Source: Pseudomonas sp. FP198 (GTDB taxonomy: Bacteria > Pseudomonadota > Gammaproteobacteria > Pseudomonadales > Pseudomonadaceae). Taken from it: DNA of 64,000 nucleotides. Of the stretch, positions 9,959 through 19,285 are shown piece by piece. The stretch spans positions 5,628,501-5,692,500 of the forward strand of contig NZ_CP117452.1 of assembly GCF_030687895.1 (NCBI RefSeq), given 5' to 3'. Position 1 is the first letter of the stretch; each line of letters begins with the position of its first letter. The notes beneath the pieces were generated by a model. That model saw only the letters and a list, made by a program, of their open reading frames with translations. It did no database searches and was not told where the DNA came from. The translations under genes were made by a program, and so were the position numbers.

Positions 9959-10887
9959 ACGCCATTTCATACCAGTCCTTCGCCGACACCTGGGAAAGCC
10001 GCGCCACCATCCGTACCCGACCACGGCGCCGGGTCGAGGATGACGACAAGCTGATCTTCCCCATGAGCCGTCAGCCTCTTGTGCACAGCCAGACCTTTCT
10101 CAGCCACTGCCCGCAGTTGCGCGATTTTGTCCTGGTGCAGAGCCTCTACAAATTCATCAATGACGTGGTGATTTTCGAGACTGAGCTGGTGGACCACACC
10201 GCGCGGCGCATCGCCAAGAACCGCTTCGGCATCGAGTTTCCGTTCGCCTGTCGCTACGACGCGATGACTGTGGTGGTGGATGAGGACTATCACGCGCTGG
10301 TGGCCATGGACTTCATGCAACAGACCATCGACATGACCGGCATCGAGCCGATCCCGCTGCCCGACCAGATCGAACTCAGCCGCGCGGTCCCGGCCACGCT
10401 GGCGCGGGCACCGGAGCGCTTGCTCAGTGCCGTGGAGCTGATCTGCATCGCCATTGCCGAGAACACGGTGACCAACGAAGTGGCGGCCTTTGCCCGGGAT
10501 GACTCGGTCAAGGCCTCGATCAAGGGCTTGATGGCGGACCACTTGCAGGATGAGGGCCGACACTCCGGTTTCTGGACACGGCTGGTGCAGATTTACTGGC
10601 GCGCCGCACCGGAAGAAGACCGCCAAGCCATCGCGCAACTGATGCCCGGCTTCATTGCCGAGTACCTGGCGAGCGACCTGCAACAACAGTTCGATTTCGA
10701 GCTGATCGCCCATCTGCCCGTCGATGAATCGGTACGTCAGTCGCTGCGGGATGACGCCAGTGCGTTGGCGTACCCGATCAATCACTTTCACCCGCTAGTG
10801 GGCAACATCACACGCTTTTTTCGCACCAGCTCGATGCTCGCATCACCATGCGTGCGCGAAGCCCTGGCCGACTACCTGACACCATGA
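9955..10887 (+). CDS. mgoC: AurF-like diiron N-oxygenase (MgoC/PvfB)
   Basis: 310 residues; ATG overlaps the preceding stop (ATGA). The seven metal ligands of AurF-type N-oxygenases can be placed by spacing: Glu75, Glu110 and His113 (DEDYH), Glu169, His196, Glu200 and His203 (HLQDEGRH). AurF oxidises aryl amines to nitro groups. In mgo/pvf pathways the homologue oxidises the nitrogen of an amino-acid-derived intermediate loaded on the NRPS. The gene is translationally coupled to mgoB, and its stop overlaps the ribosome site of the NRPS gene. Confidence 0.88.
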   Translation: MNAISYQSFADTWESRATIRTRPRRRVEDDDKLIFPMSRQPLVHSQTFLSHCPQLRDFVLVQSLYKFINDVVIFETELVDHTARRIAKNRFGIEFPFACRYDAMTVVVDEDYHALVAMDFMQQTIDMTGIEPIPLPDQIELSRAVPATLARAPERLLSAVELICIAIAENTVTNEVAAFARDDSVKASIKGLMADHLQDEGRHSGFWTRLVQIYWRAAPEEDRQAIAQLMPGFIAEYLASDLQQQFDFELIAHLPVDESVRQSLRDDASALAYPINHFHPLVGNITRFFRTSSMLASPCVREALADYLTP

Positions 10888-10897
10888 GGAGCTTTCG

Positions 10898-13800
10898 ATG
10901 AAACGCCTCGAAATTGCGCTATCCGGCACCAGCCAGGCCATGGCCGAACTGGCCCGGGAACTTGAACTTCACGGTCACTCGGTCAGGGATTCTCGATCGC
11001 CAACCGGCCACGGCGCGGTCGACCTGTCGATCGATGACGGTACGCTGCCGTGTGCCACGCAGGCGCGCTTTCGACTTGATGTGCGCGTGGCGCTCCAGGC
11101 GGTGCCAGGCCAGGCATTGCCGCAACCGGTGGTGGTTTTCCGCGACGCTGCACAGCGCCTGTTATCCGAGGCCGTGATTGCCCCGCCAAGCCGGGGCAAC
11201 GGTCAGTCATTGCGCCTCTGCGCTGTGGCGGCGGTGGTCGAGCACGGCGCCCGGCTGGTCAGCCAGCTCTCGCGGGACGAGACCCGCTTCGACACCTGGC
11301 CGATGCTGGAAACCGCCGTTGCAGACGAGCCCCTGCACGGCCTCGATGCGCTGGAGCCGCTGGCTTTCGAACATCGCCTCAACCGCGCCCCGGTGCCCTG
11401 GCTCCTGGCCGCCGCCCAAGTGCCGGTGATGCACAGAATCGAACAACGCATGCTTGATCAGCCGACGCAACCGGCCCTGTGGGTCGACGGTCAGCTCATC
11501 GACTACCGATCCTTGCGCGACCTGACGCTCAGGTTGCAACAATCGATGCTGGAAATCCTGCCGGGCGCGGCTGATCGCCCGAAGGTGATCGGCGTGTGCC
11601 TGCCCAAATCCGCGCCGCTGTATGCAGCGATCCTGGCGGTCCTGGGATGCGGAGCGGTGTATCTGCCGCTGGACCCGCAACACCCGGCGCAGCGGCGACG
11701 CTTCATCCTGGAAAATGCCCGGGCCGATCTGCTGCTGCATGACCTGCAAAGCGATCTGGACGACTGCGCAATACCCAGGCTGGACGTCCATCGACTGCCC
11801 TCTTCGAAACCGGCCATCCCGCTCTCGACAATCCGGCGCGTGACGGGCATCGACGAGCCGGCCGTGGCGATCTACACCTCCGGTACCACCGGCCAGCCCA
11901 AAGGCGTGTTGCTCAGCCAGCGCAACCTCAGCCATTTCTGCGCGTGGTACTGCGACCATGTCGAGTTGAAGCGCGACAGTCGCGCACTGCAGTTTTCCAC
12001 CATCAACTTCGACGCGTCGCTGCTGGACATCCTGCCGACGTTCATCCAGGGCGGATTGTTGGTCGTGCCCAGCGAAGACCAGCGCCGCGACCCGCAGCAA
12101 CTGGTCGCGTTGCTTCGCGCACAACGCATCAGCCACGCCTTCCTGCCACCAGCACTGTTGAGCGTACTGCCGCTGGACGCGCCGCTGGGGCTGGAACACC
12201 TGGTCACCGGAGGGGATGTCTGCGAGCCGTATGTGATCGAGCAACTGGCGCCACAGTGCCGCTTCCACAACATCTATGGCCCGACCGAAACCACGGTGCT
12301 GGCGACCACGCGGCAGTTCGACAGCGGCGACAACAACCGCAACCTTGGCAGCCCGATCGCCAATGGCCGAGTGCTGATTCTGGACGAGCAACGGCAACCG
12401 GTGCCCGACGGCACGCCCGGTGAGCTTTACATCGCCGGGCCGGGCGTCGGCCTGGGATACCTGAACGCCCCGGGGCTGACCGCCGAGCGCTACCTCAACC
12501 TGACGCTGCCCACCGGGCAGACGCTGCGGGCCTATCGCACCGGTGATATCGGCCAGTGGACGGACGCTGGGATCGAGCTGTGTGGACGTCGCGATAACCA
12601 GGTGAAGATCCGTGGCTTTCGGGTCGAGCCCGAGGAGATCGAACATTGCTTGCGCGACAGCCAGTTGTTTCGTCAGGTGGCGGTGGGGGTGGATGAACGA
12701 CGGCGGATCCTGGCGTTCCTGGTGAACCCTGTGCAAGAACTTCCCGGCGCGGCTCTTCAGGCATTGCGCGAACATGTGCAGGACAGGTTGCCCAGCTACA
12801 TGCACCCGACGGCCTACATCGAGCTGCCCAGCCTGCCTTACACCAGCAATGGCAAGGTTGATCGCCGCGCGTTGCTTGCCTCGACGGGGCCGGTCCAGGC
12901 CGGAGGCCAGGGACGCCAGCCGCAGAACGCCTTGGAAAACCAGCTGCAAGCGCTTTGGGCCGAGCTGCTGGAACTGCCGGCCGAGGACATCGCCACCGAC
13001 GAGAGCTTCTTCAACCTCGGGGGGCATTCGATTCTGTTGTCGCAATTGCTGCTGAGCATCCGCCAGTCGTTCGGCCGTAGCCTGTCGATCAATCGCTTCA
13101 TCGAAGCGCCGACGCTGATCACCCTGGCGAAGCTGCTCGACGACTCCGAACAGAGCGGTACGTCAACGCTGAGCCCGCAGGCTTTCATTGACGCCGAGGC
13201 GGAGCTCAACCTTGATCCACTGCCCATCAGCCAGAGCGGTGACGTACACAAAGTGTTGGTGACCGGTGCCAACAGCTTCCTCGGCGTGCACATCGTCGAG
13301 GCGTTGCTGGCGTGGGGCGCCACCGAGGTTGCGTGCCTGGTGCGTGAGTCCGGCGGGCAAAGCGCGGCCGAACGGTTCGCCCAGGCCCTGCGGGACAATC
13401 GCCTGGAGCACCTGGACCTGAGTCGCGTCAGCGTCTACGCCGCCGACATTACTCAACCGCAACTGGGCCTGCCGGACGACGTTTACCAGCGCATCGACAG
13501 CACCTTCGGCGCGCTGGTGCACAACGCGGCCCACGTCAACCACGTGCTCGACTACGAGTCCCTGGCGCGGGACAACGTAGAGCCGATCTTCGAATGCCTG
13601 CGCCTGTGCGAAGGTCGGCGCAAGAAAATCTTCAACTTCGTCTCGACGCTTTCGGCTTCCAGTGCCCTGGACGCCGATGGCCAGGTGTTGGAGCAACCCG
13701 CGGCGCAGACACCGCCGATCTACATCAAGAACGGCTACAACCTGTCCAAATGGGTCGGCGAGCGGATCCTGCAGCGGGCCCGTGACCTTGGCGTGCGGGT

Positions 13801-14323
13801 GAATCTGTTCCGTCCAGGCAACATCAGCTTCAACAGCCAGACGGGGGTCTGCCAACCCCACAAGAACCGGTTGATGCTGATGCTCAAGGGCTCGATCCAG
13901 CTTGGCCAGGTGCCGGCCCTGTCGCTCAACTTCGACCTGATGCCGGTGGACTTCCTGGCCCGTTTCATCGCCTTCCACGCCAGCCGCTACCAACCGAACC
14001 AGGCCGTGTTCAACCTGCACAACCCCGAACCGCTGAGCTGGGACGCCTACGTGGCGTCGTTCCGTGACAGCGGCCGGGCGTTTTCCCTGGTGAGCGTCGC
14101 CGACTGGCAACGGCAATTGGCGCGGGTCGATGCCGACAACGCGTTGTTCGGCGTGCTGGGTTTCTATCTGAACGGCTTCGAGGAGGACATCGGCGACATC
14201 TCGCTGATCCGCCATGACAACGCCCGGTCCGGCGTGCGGCAGATGGGTGCGCGCTACCCGGAAAAATCCCCGGCCCTGCTACGTCGTGGCGCGGACTACC
14301 TCAAGGCCATTGATTTCATCTGA
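10898..14323 (+). CDS. mgoA: Single-module NRPS: adenylation, carrier, thioester reductase (MgoA/PvfC)
   Basis: 1141 residues. After about 180 residues without a recognised domain come the adenylation motifs: YTSGTTGQPKG near 326, NIYGPTET, YRTGDIGQW, GRRDNQVKIRGFR and NGKVDRRAL near 650. The carrier motif FFNLGGHSILL (Ser near 709) follows, then a Lys2-type reductase domain with VTGANSFLG near 787 and the Tyr/Lys pair of YNLSKWVGE near 947-951. There is no HHxxxDG condensation motif, so a single amino acid is activated and released by NAD(P)H reduction. Homologues use Leu or Val; the FDAS specificity segment fits an alpha-amino acid substrate, but I do not predict which. SD gagga lies at 10886. 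Confidence 0.92.
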   Translation: MKRLEIALSGTSQAMAELARELELHGHSVRDSRSPTGHGAVDLSIDDGTLPCATQARFRLDVRVALQAVPGQALPQPVVVFRDAAQRLLSEAVIAPPSRGNGQSLRLCAVAAVVEHGARLVSQLSRDETRFDTWPMLETAVADEPLHGLDALEPLAFEHRLNRAPVPWLLAAAQVPVMHRIEQRMLDQPTQPALWVDGQLIDYRSLRDLTLRLQQSMLEILPGAADRPKVIGVCLPKSAPLYAAILAVLGCGAVYLPLDPQHPAQRRRFILENARADLLLHDLQSDLDDCAIPRLDVHRLPSSKPAIPLSTIRRVTGIDEPAVAIYTSGTTGQPKGVLLSQRNLSHFCAWYCDHVELKRDSRALQFSTINFDASLLDILPTFIQGGLLVVPSEDQRRDPQQLVALLRAQRISHAFLPPALLSVLPLDAPLGLEHLVTGGDVCEPYVIEQLAPQCRFHNIYGPTETTVLATTRQFDSGDNNRNLGSPIANGRVLILDEQRQPVPDGTPGELYIAGPGVGLGYLNAPGLTAERYLNLTLPTGQTLRAYRTGDIGQWTDAGIELCGRRDNQVKIRGFRVEPEEIEHCLRDSQLFRQVAVGVDERRRILAFLVNPVQELPGAALQALREHVQDRLPSYMHPTAYIELPSLPYTSNGKVDRRALLASTGPVQAGGQGRQPQNALENQLQALWAELLELPAEDIATDESFFNLGGHSILLSQLLLSIRQSFGRSLSINRFIEAPTLITLAKLLDDSEQSGTSTLSPQAFIDAEAELNLDPLPISQSGDVHKVLVTGANSFLGVHIVEALLAWGATEVACLVRESGGQSAAERFAQALRDNRLEHLDLSRVSVYAADITQPQLGLPDDVYQRIDSTFGALVHNAAHVNHVLDYESLARDNVEPIFECLRLCEGRRKKIFNFVSTLSASSALDADGQVLEQPAAQTPPIYIKNGYNLSKWVGERILQRARDLGVRVNLFRPGNISFNSQTGVCQPHKNRLMLMLKGSIQLGQVPALSLNFDLMPVDFLARFIAFHASRYQPNQAVFNLHNPEPLSWDAYVASFRDSGRAFSLVSVADWQRQLARVDADNALFGVLGFYLNGFEEDIGDISLIRHDNARSGVRQMGARYPEKSPALLRRGADYLKAIDFI

Positions 14324-14354
14324 ACCATCCCACCCCAAAGCAAGGAGCAAGACC

Positions 14355-14819
14355 ATGACGACATTTCAACCCGACACACTGATCAAGAATCCTCAAGCCT
14401 GCCACGTTGAAACCTCGGTGCAAGTGTCCGCCGACGCGGCGCGAGTCTGGGAAGTGGTCGGCGATTTTGGCGGGTTCAACCGCTTTATCCCCGCGCTTGA
14501 GCGCATCGAAATGACCGGCGAAGGGGTGAGATCCCTGCGCAAGAAATTCTTCGTCGACGGACAGAACCTGGTGGTGGAACAGCTCAACAGCCGTGACGAC
14601 CAGGCCATGCACATGACCTGGACGCTGATTTACAACACCCTGGGCATCGACAACCTCTGGGCGGCCATGCGCGTGGAGCCCCTGACGGAAAACCGCTGCC
14701 GCGCCACCTGGACCATCATTGCCGACCACACCGACGCCCATGCCCCGTCGGGCTTCAGGGATTTCCTGCAAGGGTTCGCCGATGAAGCGATGGAGAATGT
14801 GGTGAAGATGTTCACCTGA
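14355..14819 (+). CDS. mgoD: SRPBCC/polyketide cyclase-like protein (MgoD/PvfD)
   Basis: 154 residues; ATG 14355 with aaggag seven bases upstream. The protein has the helix-grip START-like layout: an N-terminal strand with VQVSADAARVWEVVGDFGG and a C-terminal helix with GFADEAMENVVKMF. It closes the mgo/pvf-type operon, 31 bases after the NRPS gene. Homologues are annotated polyketide cyclase/dehydrase, but no polyketide is made here; a role in binding or cyclising the NRPS product is inferred from the operon. Confidence 0.85.
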   Translation: MTTFQPDTLIKNPQACHVETSVQVSADAARVWEVVGDFGGFNRFIPALERIEMTGEGVRSLRKKFFVDGQNLVVEQLNSRDDQAMHMTWTLIYNTLGIDNLWAAMRVEPLTENRCRATWTIIADHTDAHAPSGFRDFLQGFADEAMENVVKMFT

Positions 14820-14829
14820 CCACCATCCC

Positions 14830-15556
14830 TGTGGGAGCGAGCCTGCTCGCGAAAGCGTCAGCCCATACACCCCAAACCCTCATGGGCAACCCAAACCCCG
14901 TGGCGAGGGAGCTTGCTCCCGCTCGGCTGCGCAGCAGTCGCCAAACCGGCTGATGCGGTCCGCCTGGAGAAATGCCAGGGCCCGCTTCGCAGGCCAGCGG
15001 GAGCAAGCTCCCTCGCCACAAGGAATCCCGTGCAAAACCGTGCTTAGCCATCGCGAGCAGGCTCGCTCCCACATGGGCCTTGGGTGGACGCAAAATCCGC
15101 AACCACCATCAATCCCCTGGTGGGAGCGAGCCTGCTCGCGAAGGCGTCAGCCCATACACCCCGAACCCTCATGGGCAACCCAAACCCCGTGGCGAGGGAG
15201 CTTGCTCCCGCTCGGCTGCGCAGCAGTCGCCAAACCGGCTGACGCGGTCCGCCTGGAGAAATGCCAGGGCCCGCTTCGCAGGCCAGCGGGAGCAAGCTCC
15301 CTCGCCACAAGGAATCCCATGGAAATCCGTGCTTAGCCTGCTCGCGAAGGCGTCAGCCCATACACCCCGAACCCTCATGGGCAACCCAAACCCCGTGGCG
15401 AGGGAGCTTGCTCCCGCTCGGCTGCGCAGCAGTCGCCAAACCGGCTGATGCGGTCCGCCTGGAGAAATGCCAGGGCCCGCTTCGCAGGCCAGCGGGAGCA
15501 AGCTCCCTCGCCACAAGGAATCCCATGGAAAACCGTGCTTAGCCTGCTCGCGATGG
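14830..15556. repeat. REP array: three copies of a 206-bp unit
   Basis: Units at 14842-15047, 15131-15336 and 15337-15542 are nearly identical. The last two are directly joined; the first two are split by an 83-base insert that carries an inverted class B REP. Each unit holds a class B half (cctgctcgcgaagg), a spacer with cccatacacccc, and an inverted class A pair (gtggcgagggagcttgct and complement). A partial fourth copy starts at 15543. It fills the whole interval between mgoD and the chemoreceptor, whose genes converge here. Confidence 0.9.
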
Positions 15557-15572
15557 CGCTGGTTCGGCTGGA

Positions 15573-17453
15573 TCAGATCTTGAAGCTGTCCACCAGTTGC
15601 TTCAACCGATTGGCCTGTTGGGACAAGGCATCGCAATCCTTCAGCGTTTCGTTGAGGTTGGCGACGCTCTGCTGGTTCAGCAGGTTGATGTGGCTGACGT
15701 CCATGTTGAGGGTTTCCACCACGGCGGTCTGTTCTTCGGTCGCGGCGGCCACCGACTGGTTCATGCCATCAATTTCACCAATGCGCTGGGTCACGCTGAC
15801 CAGGCGCAGGCCGGCCTGGTTGGCCACCTCCACGCTCTCTTCGCTGGAAGCCTGGCTGGCGTTCATGGTGGTCACCGCTTCACGAGAACCGACCTGCAAC
15901 GAAGTGATCATCTTGTGGATCTCCTCGGCCGACTCCTGCGTGCGGTGCGCCAGGTTGCGCACCTCATCGGCCACCACCGCAAAGCCACGCCCGGCTTCAC
16001 CGGCACGGGCCGCTTCGATGGCGGCGTTCAAGGCCAGCAGGTTGGTTTGCTGGGAGATGCCCTTGATCACATCGAGGATGTGCCCGATGTTGTCGGTGCT
16101 GGCGTTCAGGGTTTCGATCTGGGTGCACGACAGGCTGATCTTCTGCGACAGCTCGGTCATCGCCTGGATGGTTTTTTCCACCACCTGGCGCCCGTCGTCG
16201 GCTTGCTCGCTGGCGCCGCTGGCCTGTTGCGAAGCATCGGCGGCATTGCGCGCGATTTCCTGGGTCGCGGCGCCCAGCTGATTGATCGCGGCGGCCACGC
16301 TGTTGGTGCGGGCGCTCTGCTCATCCGAACCGACAAGCGAGGCGTTGGACGATGTCATCACCCGTTGCGACAAATCGTGCACCTGCCGCGTAGCCGAAGA
16401 CACTTCGGCTATCGATGCATGGATGCGCTCCACGAACTGGTTGAACGAGCCACCCAGCACAGCGAACTCATCCTTGCCCTGCACGACGAGGCGGCGGGTC
16501 AGGTCGCCTTCGCCCTGGGCAATGTCCTGCATGGCGCGGCCCATGGTGGTCAACGGACGCATCAAGACCTGGATCAGCAGGCTCAGCAGCAACGCAATCG
16601 CCGCCACCGCGACGAACATCGCAATCAACGCAGACGTACGGAAATGGCTCAGCGGCGCGTAGGCCTTGGCTTTGTCGATCGACAGGCCGATATACCACTC
16701 GGCGTTCGGCAAGCCTGCCACCGGGGTAAACGAAAGGATGCGATCCTCCCCGTTCAGCTCGACTTCCTGGATACCTTTGCCGATGCGCACCGGGGTGCCC
16801 GGGTAGATGTCCTTGAGATTCTTCATCACATGGTCTTTGTCCGGGCTGACGATCACCTGACCGTCGCCGCTGACCAGAAATGCATGGCCGATGCCACCGA
16901 AATCCACGGAATTGATGATTTTCACCAGTGTTTCCAGGCTCAGGTCGCCACCCACCACGCCGAGCAGCTCACCGTTGTGCTTGACCGGCAGGGCGATAGT
17001 CACCACCAGACCGCCAACGGCCGCCATGTAAGGCGGCGTCAGCATGGTTTTATCGGCCGCGACCGCCTGCTTGTACCAAGGGCGCTGACGCGGGTCATAG
17101 CCGTCGGGCATCTTGGCGTCAGGCCGCTGAGTGAAAACGCCGGTGTTCTGGCCGACATAGGTGAACTGGAAATTCGAGGTCAAGGCCGGCTGGTCGACGA
17201 GCCCCGGCAAATCGGCCCCGGCGCCCTGGTGTGCGATGTTCTGCGCCAGGTTCTCCAACACCAGCACACGGCCACTCATCCAGTTCTGGACGCTGCTGGC
17301 TGTCAGGTCGCCGGATTGCTCGATGGACGACTCCAGGCTTCGACCGATGGTGTTGCGCTGCAGGTAATCGTTGTAGAGCGTGAACAGGGCAAAAGCCAGG
17401 ACCACCACACCAGAGGCGGCCAGGAGGATTTTGTGACTGAACTTGAGATTCAT
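15573..17453 (-). CDS. Methyl-accepting chemotaxis protein with amino-acid type dCache domain (PctA-like)
   Basis: 626 residues from ATG 17453. TM1 about 8-28, periplasmic dCache about 30-270, TM2 about 272-297, HAMP, and a signalling hairpin with the conserved tip [20 protein letters not shown]. The residues that bind the amino and carboxyl groups of amino acids in PctA-type receptors are all present in order: Tyr119, Arg124, Trp126, Tyr142 and Asp170 (in GVVGGDL). It should therefore steer swimming toward L-amino acids; which ones cannot be read from the sequence. The N-terminal segment [12 protein letters not shown] and [11 protein letters not shown] closely resembles PctA/B/C of P. aeruginosa. 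The gene stands alone. Confidence 0.9.
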   Translation of the reverse strand: MNLKFSHKILLAASGVVVLAFALFTLYNDYLQRNTIGRSLESSIEQSGDLTASSVQNWMSGRVLVLENLAQNIAHQGAGADLPGLVDQPALTSNFQFTYVGQNTGVFTQRPDAKMPDGYDPRQRPWYKQAVAADKTMLTPPYMAAVGGLVVTIALPVKHNGELLGVVGGDLSLETLVKIINSVDFGGIGHAFLVSGDGQVIVSPDKDHVMKNLKDIYPGTPVRIGKGIQEVELNGEDRILSFTPVAGLPNAEWYIGLSIDKAKAYAPLSHFRTSALIAMFVAVAAIALLLSLLIQVLMRPLTTMGRAMQDIAQGEGDLTRRLVVQGKDEFAVLGGSFNQFVERIHASIAEVSSATRQVHDLSQRVMTSSNASLVGSDEQSARTNSVAAAINQLGAATQEIARNAADASQQASGASEQADDGRQVVEKTIQAMTELSQKISLSCTQIETLNASTDNIGHILDVIKGISQQTNLLALNAAIEAARAGEAGRGFAVVADEVRNLAHRTQESAEEIHKMITSLQVGSREAVTTMNASQASSEESVEVANQAGLRLVSVTQRIGEIDGMNQSVAAATEEQTAVVETLNMDVSHINLLNQQSVANLNETLKDCDALSQQANRLKQLVDSFKI

Positions 17454-17669
17454 GGGTGGGCTTCTTATGCAGGAAGTGGAGTGCAACTGCCATGTAACCG
17501 GTGGGCGCGATATTGGATCCGCTCCATTTTGGTGCACCTATATCACTCTGTCGGCCAATGCCTACAAAAAATTAGGCCGCTGTTCGATTGTCCGACGGAA
17601 CGGCTTGGTCAGCATCCCATGACGTCCGCAGGCGAATGAATGGTGGTTGCAAAATTGACCCGCGCTGAT

Positions 17670-17688
17670 GACAATGCGACCTATTATC
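17670..17688. promoter_or_regulatory. Candidate Fur box upstream of the fecI-type sigma gene
   Basis: gacaatgcgacctattatc matches 13 of the 19 positions of the consensus GATAATGATAATCATTATC and lies 27 bases before the sigma factor start. Fur control fits an iron-uptake sigma/anti-sigma/receptor set. Confidence 0.5.
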
Positions 17689-17714
17689 ATTTGTGACTCC
17701 AGGCCGTCGCGTTC

Positions 17715-18215
17715 ATGTCATCCCCCCAGTTTGCAGTACAGGCGCTCTACAGCAGCCATCACGGCTGGCTCCACACATGGCTGCGCAACCGCTTGGGCAA
17801 TGCCGCGGATGCGGCGGACCTGGCCCAGGACACCTTCGTGCGCCTGCTGCAACGCACCGAACGCCTGGAACTCAAGGCGCCACGCGCCTTTCTGCGCACC
17901 ATCGCCCAAGGCCTGGTGATCGACCATTGGCGTCGAGAGGAAATCGAACGCGCCTACCTTGAGACCATCGCGCACCTGCCGGAAGCGCAAACGCCCGGCG
18001 CCGAAGCCCAGGCATTGATCCTGGAGCTGCTGGAGGCCATCGCCCGGATGCTCGAAGGCCTCAAGCCCAAAGTGCGCAAGGCGTTCCTGCTGGCCCAGTG
18101 CGAAGGTCTCACCTACAAGCAGATTGCCGAACAGATGGGCATTTCCCTGCGCTCGGTAGAACGCTACGTTGCCGACGCGTTGTACCACTGCTATGTGCTG
18201 CGCTATGAAGATTGA
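17715..18215 (+). CDS. FecI-family ECF sigma factor
   Basis: 166 residues, the usual length of iron-starvation sigma factors. Region 2 (about 10-75, with DAADLAQDTFVRLLQ and RAFLRTIAQGLVIDHWRR) and region 4 (about 105-160, with LTYKQIAEQMGISLRSVERY) are clear. It should direct transcription of the TonB receptor gene two genes downstream when the receptor and its FecR partner signal that the siderophore is bound. The fecR start lies inside its last codons, so the two are co-translated. A candidate Fur box is 27 bases upstream. Confidence 0.9.
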   Translation: MSSPQFAVQALYSSHHGWLHTWLRNRLGNAADAADLAQDTFVRLLQRTERLELKAPRAFLRTIAQGLVIDHWRREEIERAYLETIAHLPEAQTPGAEAQALILELLEAIARMLEGLKPKVRKAFLLAQCEGLTYKQIAEQMGISLRSVERYVADALYHCYVLRYED

Positions 18216-19200
18216 ACCGATGGAGCAGCCTTCGGGCCGGGGCCCATCACAGCAGGTGGTCAAGCAAGCGATCCATTGGTTGCTGCGCCTGCGCAACCAT
18301 ACCGCCAACCCGGCGCTGCGCCAACAGTGCGAGGCCTGGCGCATCGCTCACCATGACCACGAACTGGCTTGGCAACGGGTGCAATCGCTGCACAGCGAAC
18401 TGACTTCCAGCCTGCGGGCGGTACCTGGCGCCCGGACTGCCCTCGATACCCTGGAGACCAGCGCCCAGCGCCTCGGCCGGCGCCAGGCCCTGAAGCTGTT
18501 GTCAGGCGTGGCGGTGATGGGCTGCGCCGCCTGGCTGGGCAAGGACCCGGGCTGGCAGCCGTGGAGCGCCGATTTTGCGACCGCCACCGGCGAACGACGT
18601 GGCTTCCAACTGCCAGACGGCACGCGACTGGAGCTCAATACCAACAGCGCGGCCGACCTTGACTACACGGCTTCGCGACGCCTGATCACGTTGACGCGCG
18701 GCGAAATCATGCTCACCTGCGGCCGCGATCCCGAACGCCCATTACTGGTAAAAAGCCGACACGGCTTGTTCGAGGGGCTGGAGGGCCGCTTCGTCGTGCG
18801 CCAGGACAACGATTGCACGCGCCTGAGTGTCACCAGCGGACACGTCGCCATCCGCTCGCATGTCGGCAGCGACGGCGCCCCGATCCAGGTGGAAGCCGGA
18901 CAGAGCTATCTGATCAGCGCATCCACCGCGACGCTCGCGCCACCCCTGGACATGGACGCCGGCGCCTGGGCGGACGGCTTGATCGTCACGCGCAACATGC
19001 GCCTGGAAGACTTCCTCAACGAAGTGGGACGTTACCGTCGGGGCTACCTGAAATGCGCCGCCTCGATCGCCGATTTGCGCTTGTCAGGCGTCTTCCGTCT
19101 GGCAGACACCGACAAGCTGCTGGCCGTCCTGCCGCACACGCTCCCCGTGCAAATACACTACCGAACCCGCTGGTGGATCACGGTAGAGCGTACGGCCTGA
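18205..19200 (+). CDS. FecR-family anti-sigma factor / transmembrane regulator
   Basis: 331 residues from ATG 18205, which overlaps the sigma gene stop. The N-terminal cytoplasmic part has the FecR N-domain pattern (AIHWLLRLRN...CEAWRIAHHDHELAWQRVQ). A short hydrophobic segment (LKLLSGVAVMGCAAWLG, about 97-113) crosses the membrane, and the FecR periplasmic domain follows (GERRGFQLPDGTRLELNTNSA, TRGEIMLTC). It should bind the STN domain of the receptor encoded next and control the FecI-type sigma factor. The last 80 residues have the STN-like fold common to this family. Confidence 0.88.
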   Translation: MKIEPMEQPSGRGPSQQVVKQAIHWLLRLRNHTANPALRQQCEAWRIAHHDHELAWQRVQSLHSELTSSLRAVPGARTALDTLETSAQRLGRRQALKLLSGVAVMGCAAWLGKDPGWQPWSADFATATGERRGFQLPDGTRLELNTNSAADLDYTASRRLITLTRGEIMLTCGRDPERPLLVKSRHGLFEGLEGRFVVRQDNDCTRLSVTSGHVAIRSHVGSDGAPIQVEAGQSYLISASTATLAPPLDMDAGAWADGLIVTRNMRLEDFLNEVGRYRRGYLKCAASIADLRLSGVFRLADTDKLLAVLPHTLPVQIHYRTRWWITVERTA

Positions 19201-19285
19201 TTTTTTTGGCGGGTTTTGCGCGGGCGTCCGGCTAGGACAGTAAGCAACGCTTATCTGCCTCCAGCGACTCCAACGGAAACCTACA

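Noticed and set aside
11207..13045. 612-residue minus-strand frame opposite the NRPS gene
   Set aside because: Antisense to intact adenylation motifs; no start site or domain.
14830..15556. Possible CRISPR array
   Set aside because: The unit is 206 bp, spacers are not unique, there are no cas genes, and the repeats are known REP-type sequence.
15597..17639. 680-residue plus-strand frame opposite the chemoreceptor gene
   Set aside because: Shadow of the conserved receptor; product dominated by Gln, His, Arg and Gly.
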